A stretch of DNA of 11,391 bases, from NCBI GenBank assembly GCA_900538905.1, contig UPZS01000052.1, positions 1 through 11,391 on the forward strand. Direction: 5' to 3'. The notes beneath the pieces are model-generated. The model was not told where the DNA came from, searched no databases, and saw only the letters and a list, made by a program, of their open reading frames with translations. Of the stretch, positions 1 through 5,984 are shown one piece after another. Positions within the stretch are counted from its first letter, which is position 1. Each line of letters opens with the position of its first letter. Made by a program: the position numbers and the translations under genes. Source of the DNA: an uncultured Sutterella sp. GTDB lineage: Bacteria > Pseudomonadota > Gammaproteobacteria > Burkholderiales > Burkholderiaceae_F.

Positions 1-161
1 TGTTCGGGCATCTTCATACCGCGTTGTGCATAAACGCGCTGAATGGCGGCAAACTGGCTCTCGGTCAGAGGTTCCTGAACGCGCTTGCGCAGTTCATCGT
101 TCGTCAATTGATTGAATTCGCCGGCGGCGGCGCGGATGGCGCGTTTTGTTGATTGAGCCAT
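1..161 (-). CDS. N-terminal part of an unrecognised protein
   Basis: The first 53 codons of a minus-strand gene run off the left edge. The protein starts MAQSTKRAIRAAAGEFNQ and continues with a hydrophilic, charged, Arg/Glu/Gln-rich stretch that looks helical; no signal peptide or membrane segment is visible. The ATG at 161-159 is preceded by GGAAGA about 6 nt upstream, a reasonable ribosome binding site, which decides the start. It begins 55 bp after the ispDF stop on the same strand with no terminator hairpin between, so it may be the next gene of that transcript. A TAAAAT -10-like hexamer at 216-211, just after the ispDF stop, could also serve it, but no good -35 accompanies it. I do not recognise the family from this fragment and assign no function. 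Confidence 0.6.
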   Translation of the reverse strand, partial: MAQSTKRAIRAAAGEFNQLTNDELRKRVQEPLTESQFAAIQRVYAQRGMKMPE

Positions 162-216
162 GACGATCTTCCAGTACGTTTTTGAATAGATGTTTCGCAG
201 TAGACGCGGGATTTTA

Positions 217-1398
217 TCAGCAATCGCTTTGGAGTAACACCACTGCTTGTGTGCTTACCCCCTCTTCTCTGCCTTCAAAACCGAGTTTTTCATTGGTCTT
301 TGGCTTGATTGAAACGCTCCCCTCTTCAATTTCGAGGATTTCTTCAACGCGCGCTTGCATGGTGGCAACGTGCGGATTGAGTTTGGGTTTTTGAGCGACA
401 ACGACGGCGTCAATGTTGACTACGCGCCAGCCGGCTTCGCGAACCGCCTCATAGGCATCTTTCAAGAGGATTGCGCTGTCGGCACCCTTGTATTTCGGGT
501 CGGTGTCCGGAAAAAACGTACCGATGTTTCCCAGACGGGCCGCACCCAGAATGGCATCCGTGATGGCGTGCAACAGCGCATCGGCATCGCTGTGGCCGTC
601 CAACCCCAAGGCGTGTTCGATTTCAATCCCACCCAAAATGAATTTGCGGCCTTCAACCAAACGGTGAGAGTCGTAACCGATGCCGACGCGAATTTTCATG
701 GGATTCTCCATATAAATTTTGGCGTCTTCAATGTCCTGAGGACGCGTGAGTTTGATGTTGCGCGAAGAAGATTCCACGACGCCAACAGCGTAGCCGGCTG
801 ACCGCATGGCACTCGACTCGTCAGTGGCGTCACTGTTGTCTGCAAGCGCAGCCTTGAGCTGCCCGTACGGGAAGCATTGCGGCGTGGCAATACGCATCAA
901 GCCGCTGCGATCGATATCTTCGACGAGAAGACCGCTTTCATCGACGCGCTTGACCGTATCCCATACGGGGACGGCCAGAACGAGCCCTGCGGCCGTTTTG
1001 TCCTGCAGTACTTCCCCGGTTCGGGCGATCAAATTGGAGACATCCTGCGGCTGTACGAAGGGGCGCGCGGCATCATGCACCAGAACCAGATCATCGTCGG
1101 CGATGGTATCCGAAAGTGCTTCGAGTGTCTGAAAAACAGTTTTGGCCCGAGTATTGCCGCCGGTTCGCATCACGGCGGCCGGGATGGCAAGCGAGTCGAC
1201 GTATTGATCTTCGGGACTTACGGCGACATAGATGCCGTCGATTTCCGGAACGTCCAAAAGTGCGAGCACGGTCGTTTGCAACACCGTCTGTCCGCTATCA
1301 CCCAACGGCAGATATTGCTTGGGACGATCAGACTGCATTCGGGAGCCACAGCCTGCGGCGGGCAGCACAACGAAAACTCGGCGATTGGCAAAAGTCAT
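217..1398 (-). CDS. ispDF: Bifunctional IspD/IspF isoprenoid enzyme (MEP pathway)
   Basis: Cytoplasmic enzyme of the non-mevalonate (MEP) pathway. The IspD part (about 1-230) makes CDP-methylerythritol from CTP and MEP; the IspF part (234-393) cyclises the later intermediate to MEcPP with loss of CMP. IspD signatures: nucleotide-binding [10 protein letters not shown] with PKQYL (12-30), VHDAARP (107-113) and TPQ (172-174). IspF signatures: GYDSHRL (241-247), DGHSDAD (267-273), and metal ligands expected at D243, H245 and H277 by alignment from memory to E. coli D8, H10 and H42; FPDTDP and a C-terminal [11 protein letters not shown] also fit. Both halves are full length and meet with almost no linker. 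The start has no clear Shine-Dalgarno but fits the IspD N-terminus. A TAAAAT at 1436-1431 is the only promoter-like element between it and the upstream terminator. Family assignment is secure; the fusion is the notable point. Confidence 0.95.
   Translation of the reverse strand: MTFANRRVFVVLPAAGCGSRMQSDRPKQYLPLGDSGQTVLQTTVLALLDVPEIDGIYVAVSPEDQYVDSLAIPAAVMRTGGNTRAKTVFQTLEALSDTIADDDLVLVHDAARPFVQPQDVSNLIARTGEVLQDKTAAGLVLAVPVWDTVKRVDESGLLVEDIDRSGLMRIATPQCFPYGQLKAALADNSDATDESSAMRSAGYAVGVVESSSRNIKLTRPQDIEDAKIYMENPMKIRVGIGYDSHRLVEGRKFILGGIEIEHALGLDGHSDADALLHAITDAILGAARLGNIGTFFPDTDPKYKGADSAILLKDAYEAVREAGWRVVNIDAVVVAQKPKLNPHVATMQARVEEILEIEEGSVSIKPKTNEKLGFEGREEGVSTQAVVLLQSDC
697..709 (-). promoter_or_regulatory. 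Internal ribosome binding site and ATG at the IspD/IspF junction
   Basis: Inside the fused reading frame, GGAG (709-706) stands 6 nt before ATG (699-697), and that ATG is exactly the expected first codon of a stand-alone IspF ([12 protein letters not shown]). Seen directly; that it is used to make free IspF is inference. Confidence 0.5.
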
Positions 1399-1447
1399 GG
1401 GATTTCAGGTCGAGATGAAAACGTGCACGGATTTTAACGCGCACAAG

Positions 1448-1479
1448 AAAAATCCCGCCGACTGCGATAGCCGACGGGA
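1448..1479 (-). terminator. Rho-independent terminator of the porin gene
   Basis: Read on the minus strand, an 11-bp stem (1479-1469 with 1463-1453, including two G-U wobbles) and the 5-nt loop AUCGC are followed by UUUUU (1452-1448). It lies 39 bp after the porin stop and should separate the porin transcript from ispDF. Confidence 0.85.
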
Positions 1480-1517
1480 CTGATCTTGGAATCGGTTAGC
1501 TCGAGAAAGCGTTCCGA

Positions 1518-2681
1518 TTAGAAGATGTGACGCAGACCGACGATGACCTGGGTGGCCTTGTTGTCAGTGACGTCTTCGGTGTCATCTTCAACCTTGACCT
1601 GGCGATAGCCGATACCCGAGTATATGATCGTACGCTTGGACAGATCGTATTCGTGGGCAAGGAAAATATTCCAGTTGGTGGCATCCGTGTTATCAGGATC
1701 GTCGTTGGCTTCGAGGTAGCCGTAGTAGGCGCCAGCATACAGGCGACCGCAGGGCAACGGGAACTGAGCGCCGAGGTGGAAGTTGTAGCCGTCAGCATCG
1801 AAGTATTCAGGAATGATGTTGTCGAACTCCCAGAAATCCGCACCGCCCTGAACACCGTCGGCAAAGCCGTCACGGGCACCCTTGACGTACTGGCCGTAGG
1901 CCGTCAGTTTGACTACGCCGAAGTCGTAGTGGCCGCCGAGAGTAAAGGTGCGGCTGTCACCTACGTTTGCTTGATCGCTCGGAGCAGTTCGATTGCCACC
2001 GGAGTAGTGACGGAACATCAGCGTGTCATAGATGGCCACAACGCCCAACGGTCCATTGTTGTAGGTCAAGCCAGCGGCGAAGTAACGGTTGCTGTTGCGT
2101 TCGTTTGCACGGGAATCGTTATCATCACCGTCAACCGTGTCGTTGGCAAACGAATACTGCAGATAGCCGGTAAAGCCGGCGGCAGTCGGGGTCTGGTAGG
2201 TCACCATGTTGTCCAGGCGCATGCCGTTGCCCTGGTAGTTGCCGATATTGAAAATGCCGTCCCAGCCGCCGGGCAGAACGTCGGCATTCATGCCGAAGAT
2301 GTCAAGCGTACCGGCGCCGGAAAGGAGCGTACCGGCACGGCCGAAGCTCAACGTACCGTAAGGCGAGTGGAACTTCACCTGAGCTTCACGACCGAACATA
2401 CGGCCGCCCTGGCCGAGCACGCCGCTGTCGGAGTTAAAGCCGTTTTCCAGCACGAAGGACACGGAGTAGCCGTTGCCCAGATCTTCGGTACCCTTGAAGC
2501 CGAAGCGGGAACCGCAGTTGTAGCCGTTGATCATTTCAAAACGGTTGACCGTGGGATCTTCCAGCGTGTCGAGGTTGGTGTAGCCCAAACCGGTGTCAAC
2601 GATACCGTAGAGAGTAAAGTCAGCTGCGCTTGCGGTAGCAGCCGTCATGGCGGCTGCAACAGCGATGGCGATCTTTTTCAT
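1518..2681 (-). CDS. Outer-membrane general porin (Burkholderia type)
   Basis: A 387-residue trimeric beta-barrel porin of the Gram-negative porin family common in Betaproteobacteria, allowing diffusion of small hydrophilic solutes across the outer membrane. Residues 1-19 are a classical signal peptide (MKK, an Ala-rich core, ASA before ADFTLYG). The mature protein opens with FTLYGIVDTGLGY, carries SRFGFKGTEDLGNG, and ends in a C-terminal Phe (VGLRHIF), the outer-membrane insertion signal; alternating aromatic strands and Asp/Asn/Gly-rich loops fill the rest. Full length for the family. The ATG follows GGGAG (2695-2691) at about 9 nt. It has its own promoter and terminator and so appears monocistronic. 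Two cysteines, in NGYNCGSRF and PLPCGRL, are mildly unusual for a porin. Substrate specificity cannot be told from sequence. Confidence 0.93.
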   Translation of the reverse strand: MKKIAIAVAAAMTAATASAADFTLYGIVDTGLGYTNLDTLEDPTVNRFEMINGYNCGSRFGFKGTEDLGNGYSVSFVLENGFNSDSGVLGQGGRMFGREAQVKFHSPYGTLSFGRAGTLLSGAGTLDIFGMNADVLPGGWDGIFNIGNYQGNGMRLDNMVTYQTPTAAGFTGYLQYSFANDTVDGDDNDSRANERNSNRYFAAGLTYNNGPLGVVAIYDTLMFRHYSGGNRTAPSDQANVGDSRTFTLGGHYDFGVVKLTAYGQYVKGARDGFADGVQGGADFWEFDNIIPEYFDADGYNFHLGAQFPLPCGRLYAGAYYGYLEANDDPDNTDATNWNIFLAHEYDLSKRTIIYSGIGYRQVKVEDDTEDVTDNKATQVIVGLRHIF

Positions 2682-2729
2682 TGTCAGAGTCTCCCGTGGA
2701 GATGTGTTTTTATTAGAGGGGATTGGTTT

Positions 2730-2742
2730 CTGCCAAGGGCAG
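2730..2742 (-). other. Predicted 5'-end stem-loop of porin mRNA
   Basis: On the minus strand CTGCC-CTT-GGCAG forms a perfect 5-bp stem with a 3-nt loop. Given the -10 proposed at 2756-2751, transcription would begin near 2744, so the hairpin would sit at the extreme 5' end of the leader. Base pairing is seen; its position on the RNA depends on the predicted promoter. Confidence 0.45.
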
Positions 2743-2750
2743 TGCGCCTG

Positions 2751-2780
2751 ATCTTATCGGTTGAAATTTGACCGAGGCAA
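2751..2780 (-). promoter_or_regulatory. Probable sigma70 promoter of the porin gene
   Basis: TTGCCT (2780-2775), an 18-bp spacer, then TAAGAT (2756-2751): each hexamer matches consensus at 4 of 6 positions. A perfect TTGACA (2790-2785) lies just upstream but has no -10 at 16-18 bp. TTGAC and GTCAA arms also form an inverted repeat here (2790-2768), which could be an operator. The 5' leader would be about 63 nt. Confidence 0.45.
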
Positions 2781-2818
2781 GCACTGTCAAGACCTATTTC
2801 ATGCCGATTTGACTAGTG

Positions 2819-2835
2819 TTGTAGAGAGCCTACAA
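2819..2835. repeat. 17-bp inverted repeat upstream of the porin promoter
   Basis: TTGTAG-AGAGC-CTACAA has perfect 6-bp arms and a 5-bp centre. It lies 39 bp upstream of the proposed porin -35, with no U-run on either strand, so an operator is more likely than a terminator. The rest of the 291-bp gap between the porin and the DUF134-NifX gene holds the porin promoter and the terminator at 2894-2931. Confidence 0.35.
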
Positions 2836-2893
2836 AACTAAGCAATTTCTCCCAGCGCAATTTCGTTGCAGTGCGCTGAAGGTGAAGAGCCAG

Positions 2894-2931
2894 AAAAAAC
2901 CTTCTGCTCAAGCCTGCATCGAGCAGAAGGT
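2894..2931 (-). terminator. Rho-independent terminator of the DUF134-NifX gene
   Basis: Minus-strand ACCTTCTGCTC (2931-2921) pairs perfectly over 11 bp with GAGCAGAAGGT (2909-2899) around an 11-nt loop, followed by a run of U (2899-2894). It lies about 40 bp after the stop codon at 2973. Confidence 0.9.
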
Positions 2932-2972
2932 CTAGGGAAGATTGAGAGACCTGAAATGGTCAGAGGAAGCGA

Positions 2973-3914
2973 TCAGTGTTTTCCGCAGCCGCAGTGACCG
3001 TGGCCATGTCCATGCCCGCGGCGTCCGCAATGGCCTGCTCCGTGGCAGTCGCATTCTTCTTTGCCGCATTCGCAGTGACCGCCGCAGCTGCATTCGCCCT
3101 CTTGTTTGTGACCGTGACAGCCGCAACCCTCTTCTGCATGGCCGTGGTGTCCATGGCAACCGCATCCACCCTCTTCGTGGCCAGGCCCATGGCAGTGATG
3201 GTGGCCGCGGCCGGCTGTGGCGGCTTCAACGTTGTTTTCAAGTGTGCCGGCGATGAGCGAGGCGACGGCAGCATCACAGTCGCCTTCGTTGCCGGCATAA
3301 AGCCGGATGTTGGCCTGTGCCAGAGACTGCACGGCTCCCGGTCCGAGGCCGCCGCAGATCACGCAGTCAACGGCGTTCTTTACGAGAAGGTTCACCACGG
3401 CGGCGTGACCGTGGCCGCCTGCGGCAATCGTTTCGGTCGAAATGACGGCTCCGTCTTGCACAACATAGATCTTGAAGTTGGGCGCCATGCCGAAGTGCTG
3501 GAAGATGGCGTCGTTTTTGACGGGCATCGCGATTTTCATATGTGAGACTCCTTGATTTTCCTGTGCGGCGGCTCGGGCGACGGTATTGCGCCGGCAACGG
3601 CCAGGACACGCGCAGCAGCTTGATTCCTGACAAATCCGATAGTTGCCGCCTTCGATCACCAGCGGCTTGCCGTTGACGATGGCGTCGGCAATCTTGAAGC
3701 GGGCCTTTTCGTAAATCTCGGTTGCTGTCGTGCGGGAAATCTGCATTTGCTGAGCGCATTGATCGTGAGTGCGCTTTTCGAGGTCAACGATGCGAATCGC
3801 TTCGTACTCTTCGACAAGCAGGACAACCGGAGTAAGCTCTTCGCCCCCTTGAGGAGCAAAGAGGCGCACCAGCGGTTCACAACACACACGACGACAACGA
3901 CTGGGTCTGGGCAT
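2973..3914 (-). CDS. UPF0251 (DUF134) DNA-binding domain fused to NifX/NifB-like domain with Cys/His-rich tail
   Basis: A 313-residue protein in three parts. Residues 1-~108 are UPF0251/DUF134: MPRPSRCRRVCCEP start, then EEYEAIRIVDLE and a sigma-factor-like helix-turn-helix (about 50-90), then a cysteine cluster (C95, C100, C101, C103, C107). Residues 126-~228 are a dinitrogenase iron-molybdenum-cofactor domain (NifX/NifB C-terminal type): MKIAMPVKNDAIFQHFG and VDCVICGGLGPGA. Residues 236-313 are a metal-binding-looking tail with 14 Cys and 19 His in 78 residues. The two folded domains are often neighbouring separate genes (COG1342 and COG1433); fusions are, I believe, known elsewhere. A metal- or cluster-responsive regulator or metal carrier is a fair inference. 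No nitrogenase gene is in the window, so a role in nitrogen fixation is not supported. The first ATG has a poor Shine-Dalgarno; a strong one lies before internal M126. Confidence 0.85.
   Translation of the reverse strand: MPRPSRCRRVCCEPLVRLFAPQGGEELTPVVLLVEEYEAIRIVDLEKRTHDQCAQQMQISRTTATEIYEKARFKIADAIVNGKPLVIEGGNYRICQESSCCACPGRCRRNTVARAAAQENQGVSHMKIAMPVKNDAIFQHFGMAPNFKIYVVQDGAVISTETIAAGGHGHAAVVNLLVKNAVDCVICGGLGPGAVQSLAQANIRLYAGNEGDCDAAVASLIAGTLENNVEAATAGRGHHHCHGPGHEEGGCGCHGHHGHAEEGCGCHGHKQEGECSCGGHCECGKEECDCHGAGHCGRRGHGHGHGHCGCGKH
3537..3553 (-). promoter_or_regulatory. Internal strong ribosome binding site before the NifX-like domain
   Basis: AAGGAG (3553-3548) stands 8 nt before ATG (3539-3537), which is codon 126 and the typical first codon of a stand-alone NifX-like protein. 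This site is much better than the one at the gene's own start (GAAG directly against the ATG at 3914). A free 188-residue NifX-plus-tail product is therefore plausible; its production is inference. Confidence 0.6.
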
Positions 3915-3935
3915 ACTTCAAAATTGCAATATCGT

Positions 3936-3962
3936 TTCCGACAAATGTCGGAATCAAGTATA
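3936..3962 (-). promoter_or_regulatory. Promoter -10 with overlapping perfect palindrome (likely operator) for the DUF134-NifX gene
   Basis: A -10-like TATACT (3962-3957, 5 of 6) without a good -35 is followed after 3 bp by a perfect 18-bp palindrome, TTCCGACATTTGTCGGAA (3953-3936). The expected transcription start (near 3950) falls inside it. No U-run follows, so it is not a terminator. The fused protein's own DNA-binding domain could act here, but that is inference. Confidence 0.5.
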
Positions 3963-3995
3963 GCGCGAAATTTTCAGAAGTCTCCTTGCCTTTTC

Positions 3996-5648
3996 TTATC
4001 GTTTTGCAAATCCTTTGGAGCGAAGGAACTCCAAAACAAACGGTCGGCGTTCGCGGGCAAGCACGCCGCCGATGCCTTTGGTCCAGGAGTCCTTGCGTGG
4101 CGAGCGGCTGCGTGTGGCGAAATACGTTTCGGTGACGGCATCGTATTTTTGCAGTTCGTCTGCATCTGGTTTGATGTAGCGGTTTTCCATGACGGTGATC
4201 GCTTGCGGCAAACGCGGCTTGACTTCGTTTTTGAAGGCGGGATGACCAAAAGCGAGCCCCAGCACGGGATAGACGTTTTCGGGCAGTCCCAGCGCCTGAT
4301 CGGCCTTGGCAATGCCGTTGCGCAGACCTCCGATAAAGCACCCGCCCAGCCCAAGCGATTCCAGAGCCACCATAGCGTTTTGCACGCAGATGCCGACGTC
4401 AAGTGTCGAAGTCAGGAATTGCTCGGTCCAGCCGAGATCTGCCTTGGGGCAAAGTCCGGCGTCACGATGGTAATCGGCGCAGAAGACCCAGAATTCCGGT
4501 GCGGAAAGAACCTGCGGCTGATTGCCGCTTGCTTCATACATCACGCGGCGCAGTTCGGGGTCGGTGACGCGAATGACGGTGACAAGCTGCAGGAAGCACG
4601 AGCTAGACGCGGCAAAGACTGCATCAAGAATCTTCTGACGCATGGCCTCCGACACCGGCTCGTCCGTGTAGTCGCGCACGGAGGTATGTGCGCAGAGCAA
4701 ATCAACAACGGGAGCATCCACTTGTTTCCAGCTTGCTTCAATAGCCTTGATTTCTCGGTTCAGCGCTTCGTTGACGGGTACCGGTACGCCTACCGCCTTC
4801 GCCTTTTCGATCAGAGCGCCGGAGAAAAAGTCGACTTCGGTCAGACGGTGCGCCTTGGTGTCTTGTCTGAGACTGGGCATCCCTTCCGGATCAAGTCCGT
4901 CGCCGATGCGGATGTATTCCTCAAGATCGCGCTCGGTGACGTCCACGCCGACTTTTTCGGCTACAGCGACAACCTCACGCATCGCGGCAATGTAACGATC
5001 GCGCACGGGGCCGGGCTTTTGGATGTCGGCAAAGGTGCCCTTGGCAACGGCAATTGTTTGGTTGACGCCGATATTGAACATCCACTTGCACCAGATGCGA
5101 CGTTCGATGTCTTCTTCGTGGCGATACACAACGCCTGTCGAGTCAAAGAAAGCTTCGACGGTTTTCAACGCCGGCAGCCGATCGGCGTGGCGTGCGGGCA
5201 CCCCGATGAAGAGAAAACCTGGATTCTTGCAGATGACGTGCGTGCCCACGCGCGTTGCGGCCATGCCCTGCGCGACGCTATAAAGAACGGTGGCCTGCGG
5301 GAAGGCTTCTTCGAGAATCGTTTCGCTCGTGATGCCGTTTAAAAGCGACACGATGATCGTTTTAGGGCCCACAACGGGACGCACGGATTCGATCGCTTCC
5401 TTCAATTGCGTGCCTTTGACTCCGAAGATCAAAAGCTCGGCTTTGCCCGGGTAGTCCTCGGGCGCGCAAAAGGCAAATCGGCAAGGTTCTCCGTTAAAGG
5501 TCGGGGGATCGGCGCGATAGCGCTGCTTGCGCTTCTCATCGACCAAAAACGTTACGGCCCCCTCTTTCATCTTCCGGGCCATGGTGTGGCCGTAGAGAAT
5601 GCCCAAAGCGCCCATGCCGATGAGGGCGACGGATTGAATTGTCTGCAT
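3996..5648 (-). CDS. Fusion of ketopantoate reductase (PanE/ApbA) and NfsA-type NADPH nitroreductase
   Basis: 550 residues, two complete cytoplasmic enzymes in one frame. Residues 1-~308 match 2-dehydropantoate 2-reductase (NADPH-dependent; pantothenate/CoA pathway): Rossmann motif GMGALG (11-16), LLNG (102-105), the catalytic Lys in WCKWMFNIGVN (K188, with N192 and N196), TEVDFFSG (E271) and the family's usual C-terminal PVNEALNREIKAIEA. Residues ~311-550 match NfsA/Frp oxygen-insensitive FMN nitroreductase end to end: HTSVRDYTDEP (321-331), SSSCFLQ (348-354), EFWVFCADYHRD (385-396), GLGGCFIGGLRN (433-444), KPRLP (477-481) and TRSRSPRKDSW (512-522, Arg positions that bind NADPH in NfsA). The ATG follows AAGGAA (5661-5656) at 7 nt. 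I know of no standard PanE-NfsA protein. PanE-superfamily members include other 2-oxoacid reductases, so the first half's substrate is likely but not certain. Confidence 0.88.
   Translation of the reverse strand: MQTIQSVALIGMGALGILYGHTMARKMKEGAVTFLVDEKRKQRYRADPPTFNGEPCRFAFCAPEDYPGKAELLIFGVKGTQLKEAIESVRPVVGPKTIIVSLLNGITSETILEEAFPQATVLYSVAQGMAATRVGTHVICKNPGFLFIGVPARHADRLPALKTVEAFFDSTGVVYRHEEDIERRIWCKWMFNIGVNQTIAVAKGTFADIQKPGPVRDRYIAAMREVVAVAEKVGVDVTERDLEEYIRIGDGLDPEGMPSLRQDTKAHRLTEVDFFSGALIEKAKAVGVPVPVNEALNREIKAIEASWKQVDAPVVDLLCAHTSVRDYTDEPVSEAMRQKILDAVFAASSSCFLQLVTVIRVTDPELRRVMYEASGNQPQVLSAPEFWVFCADYHRDAGLCPKADLGWTEQFLTSTLDVGICVQNAMVALESLGLGGCFIGGLRNGIAKADQALGLPENVYPVLGLAFGHPAFKNEVKPRLPQAITVMENRYIKPDADELQKYDAVTETYFATRSRSPRKDSWTKGIGGVLARERRPFVLEFLRSKGFAKR
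4719..4730 (-). promoter_or_regulatory. Possible internal GTG start of the NfsA half
   Basis: GTG (4721-4719, codon 310) lies just where a stand-alone NfsA would begin and would give MDAPVVDLLCAHTSVRD. Only a weak GGAAA (4729-4725) precedes it, at 3 nt. Position is seen; use as a start is speculative. Confidence 0.25.
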
Positions 5649-5672
5649 CTGAAATTTCCTTTTCGCTCGTCG

Positions 5673-5700
5673 AAAAGCCTCTCTTATTTAAATGAGAGGC
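5673..5700 (-). terminator. Terminator-like hairpin in the leader of the PanE-NfsA gene (possible attenuator)
   Basis: On the minus strand GCCTCTC (5700-5694) and GAGAGGC (5683-5677) form a perfect 7-bp stem with a 10-nt loop containing ATTTAAAT, followed by UUUU (5676-5673). No minus-strand gene lies upstream in the window, so it falls in the 5' leader, 25 nt before the ATG. A weak promoter candidate upstream is TATTGT (5728-5723) with ATGACC 18 bp before it. Attenuation is inference. Confidence 0.35.
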
Positions 5701-5786
5701 CGGCTCGTTTCTTGTCTTTCGGACAATAGCGCAATTTGGGCCCGACGGTCATGGCATCGGCTTTTCAAGAGTGATCATGTGCCGTA

Positions 5787-5830
5787 TTGAACCAAGGTAC
5801 AAGGAGAAATTTGACGCCGATCTTCAGAAT
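5787..5830 (+). promoter_or_regulatory. Shared 18-bp box and promoter-like region of the transporter gene (copy 1)
   Basis: TTGAACCAAGGTACAAGG at 5787-5804 is identical to 10037-10054. It contains CAAGG twice with a 7-bp period. CAGAAT (5825-5830, 4 of 6 to TATAAT) follows with the same spacing as AAGAAT in the second copy. The position where a -35 would lie is AGGAGA, overlapping the box, which suits an activator-dependent promoter with the box centred near -41.5. Identity is seen; the activator role is inference. Confidence 0.55.
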
Positions 5831-5984
5831 TTCACTCGAAAACCGGCGGCAATGTATCCACAGATCTGACACGTCGGCGAAAAGAAGCACTTCTTCTCGC
5901 ACTTTTCGCTTGCTGCAACATCGATGCGTTGTCTGCCACATAACAAACACGTATGCAAATTCAACCGAAAGGAACTCCGAAAAA

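Larger units (their letters stand above)
5649..5984. other. Divergent intergenic region between PanE-NfsA and the transporter
   Basis: 336 bp without a supported gene. On the minus side it holds the PanE-NfsA ribosome binding site, the hairpin at 5673-5700 and a small inverted repeat TTGTC-TTTCG-GACAA (5712-5726). On the plus side it holds the repeated 18-bp box (5787-5804), a -10-like hexamer (5825-5830) and a long leader of about 148 nt to the transporter ATG. I see no riboswitch or small gene in that leader. Confidence 0.6.

Noticed and set aside
1527..2771. 414-codon open frame on the plus strand opposite the porin
   Set aside because: It mirrors the porin codon pattern, has no recognisable domain and no ribosome binding site; the porin on the other strand is unambiguous.
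2785..2790. Perfect TTGACA as the porin -35
   Set aside because: No acceptable -10 at 16-18 bp spacing; TTGCCT with TAAGAT fits better.
2973..3914. Nitrogen-fixation role for the NifX-like gene
   Set aside because: No nif structural or assembly genes nearby; NifX-like domains are widespread in non-fixing anaerobes.
697..4730. Stop-codon reassignment or programmed readthrough as an explanation for the fused genes
   Set aside because: The junctions contain ordinary sense codons, and genes in the window end normally in TGA or TAA (217, 1518, 2973, 3996).
3747..5342. 531-codon open frame on the plus strand opposite PanE-NfsA
   Set aside because: It is antisense to two strongly conserved domains and spans the DUF134 promoter; an artefact of GC-biased codon use.
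5787..5984. 66-codon N-terminal extension of the transporter from TTG 5787
   Set aside because: Not transporter-like, would run through the shared regulatory box, and ATG 5985 matches DcuC start and length.
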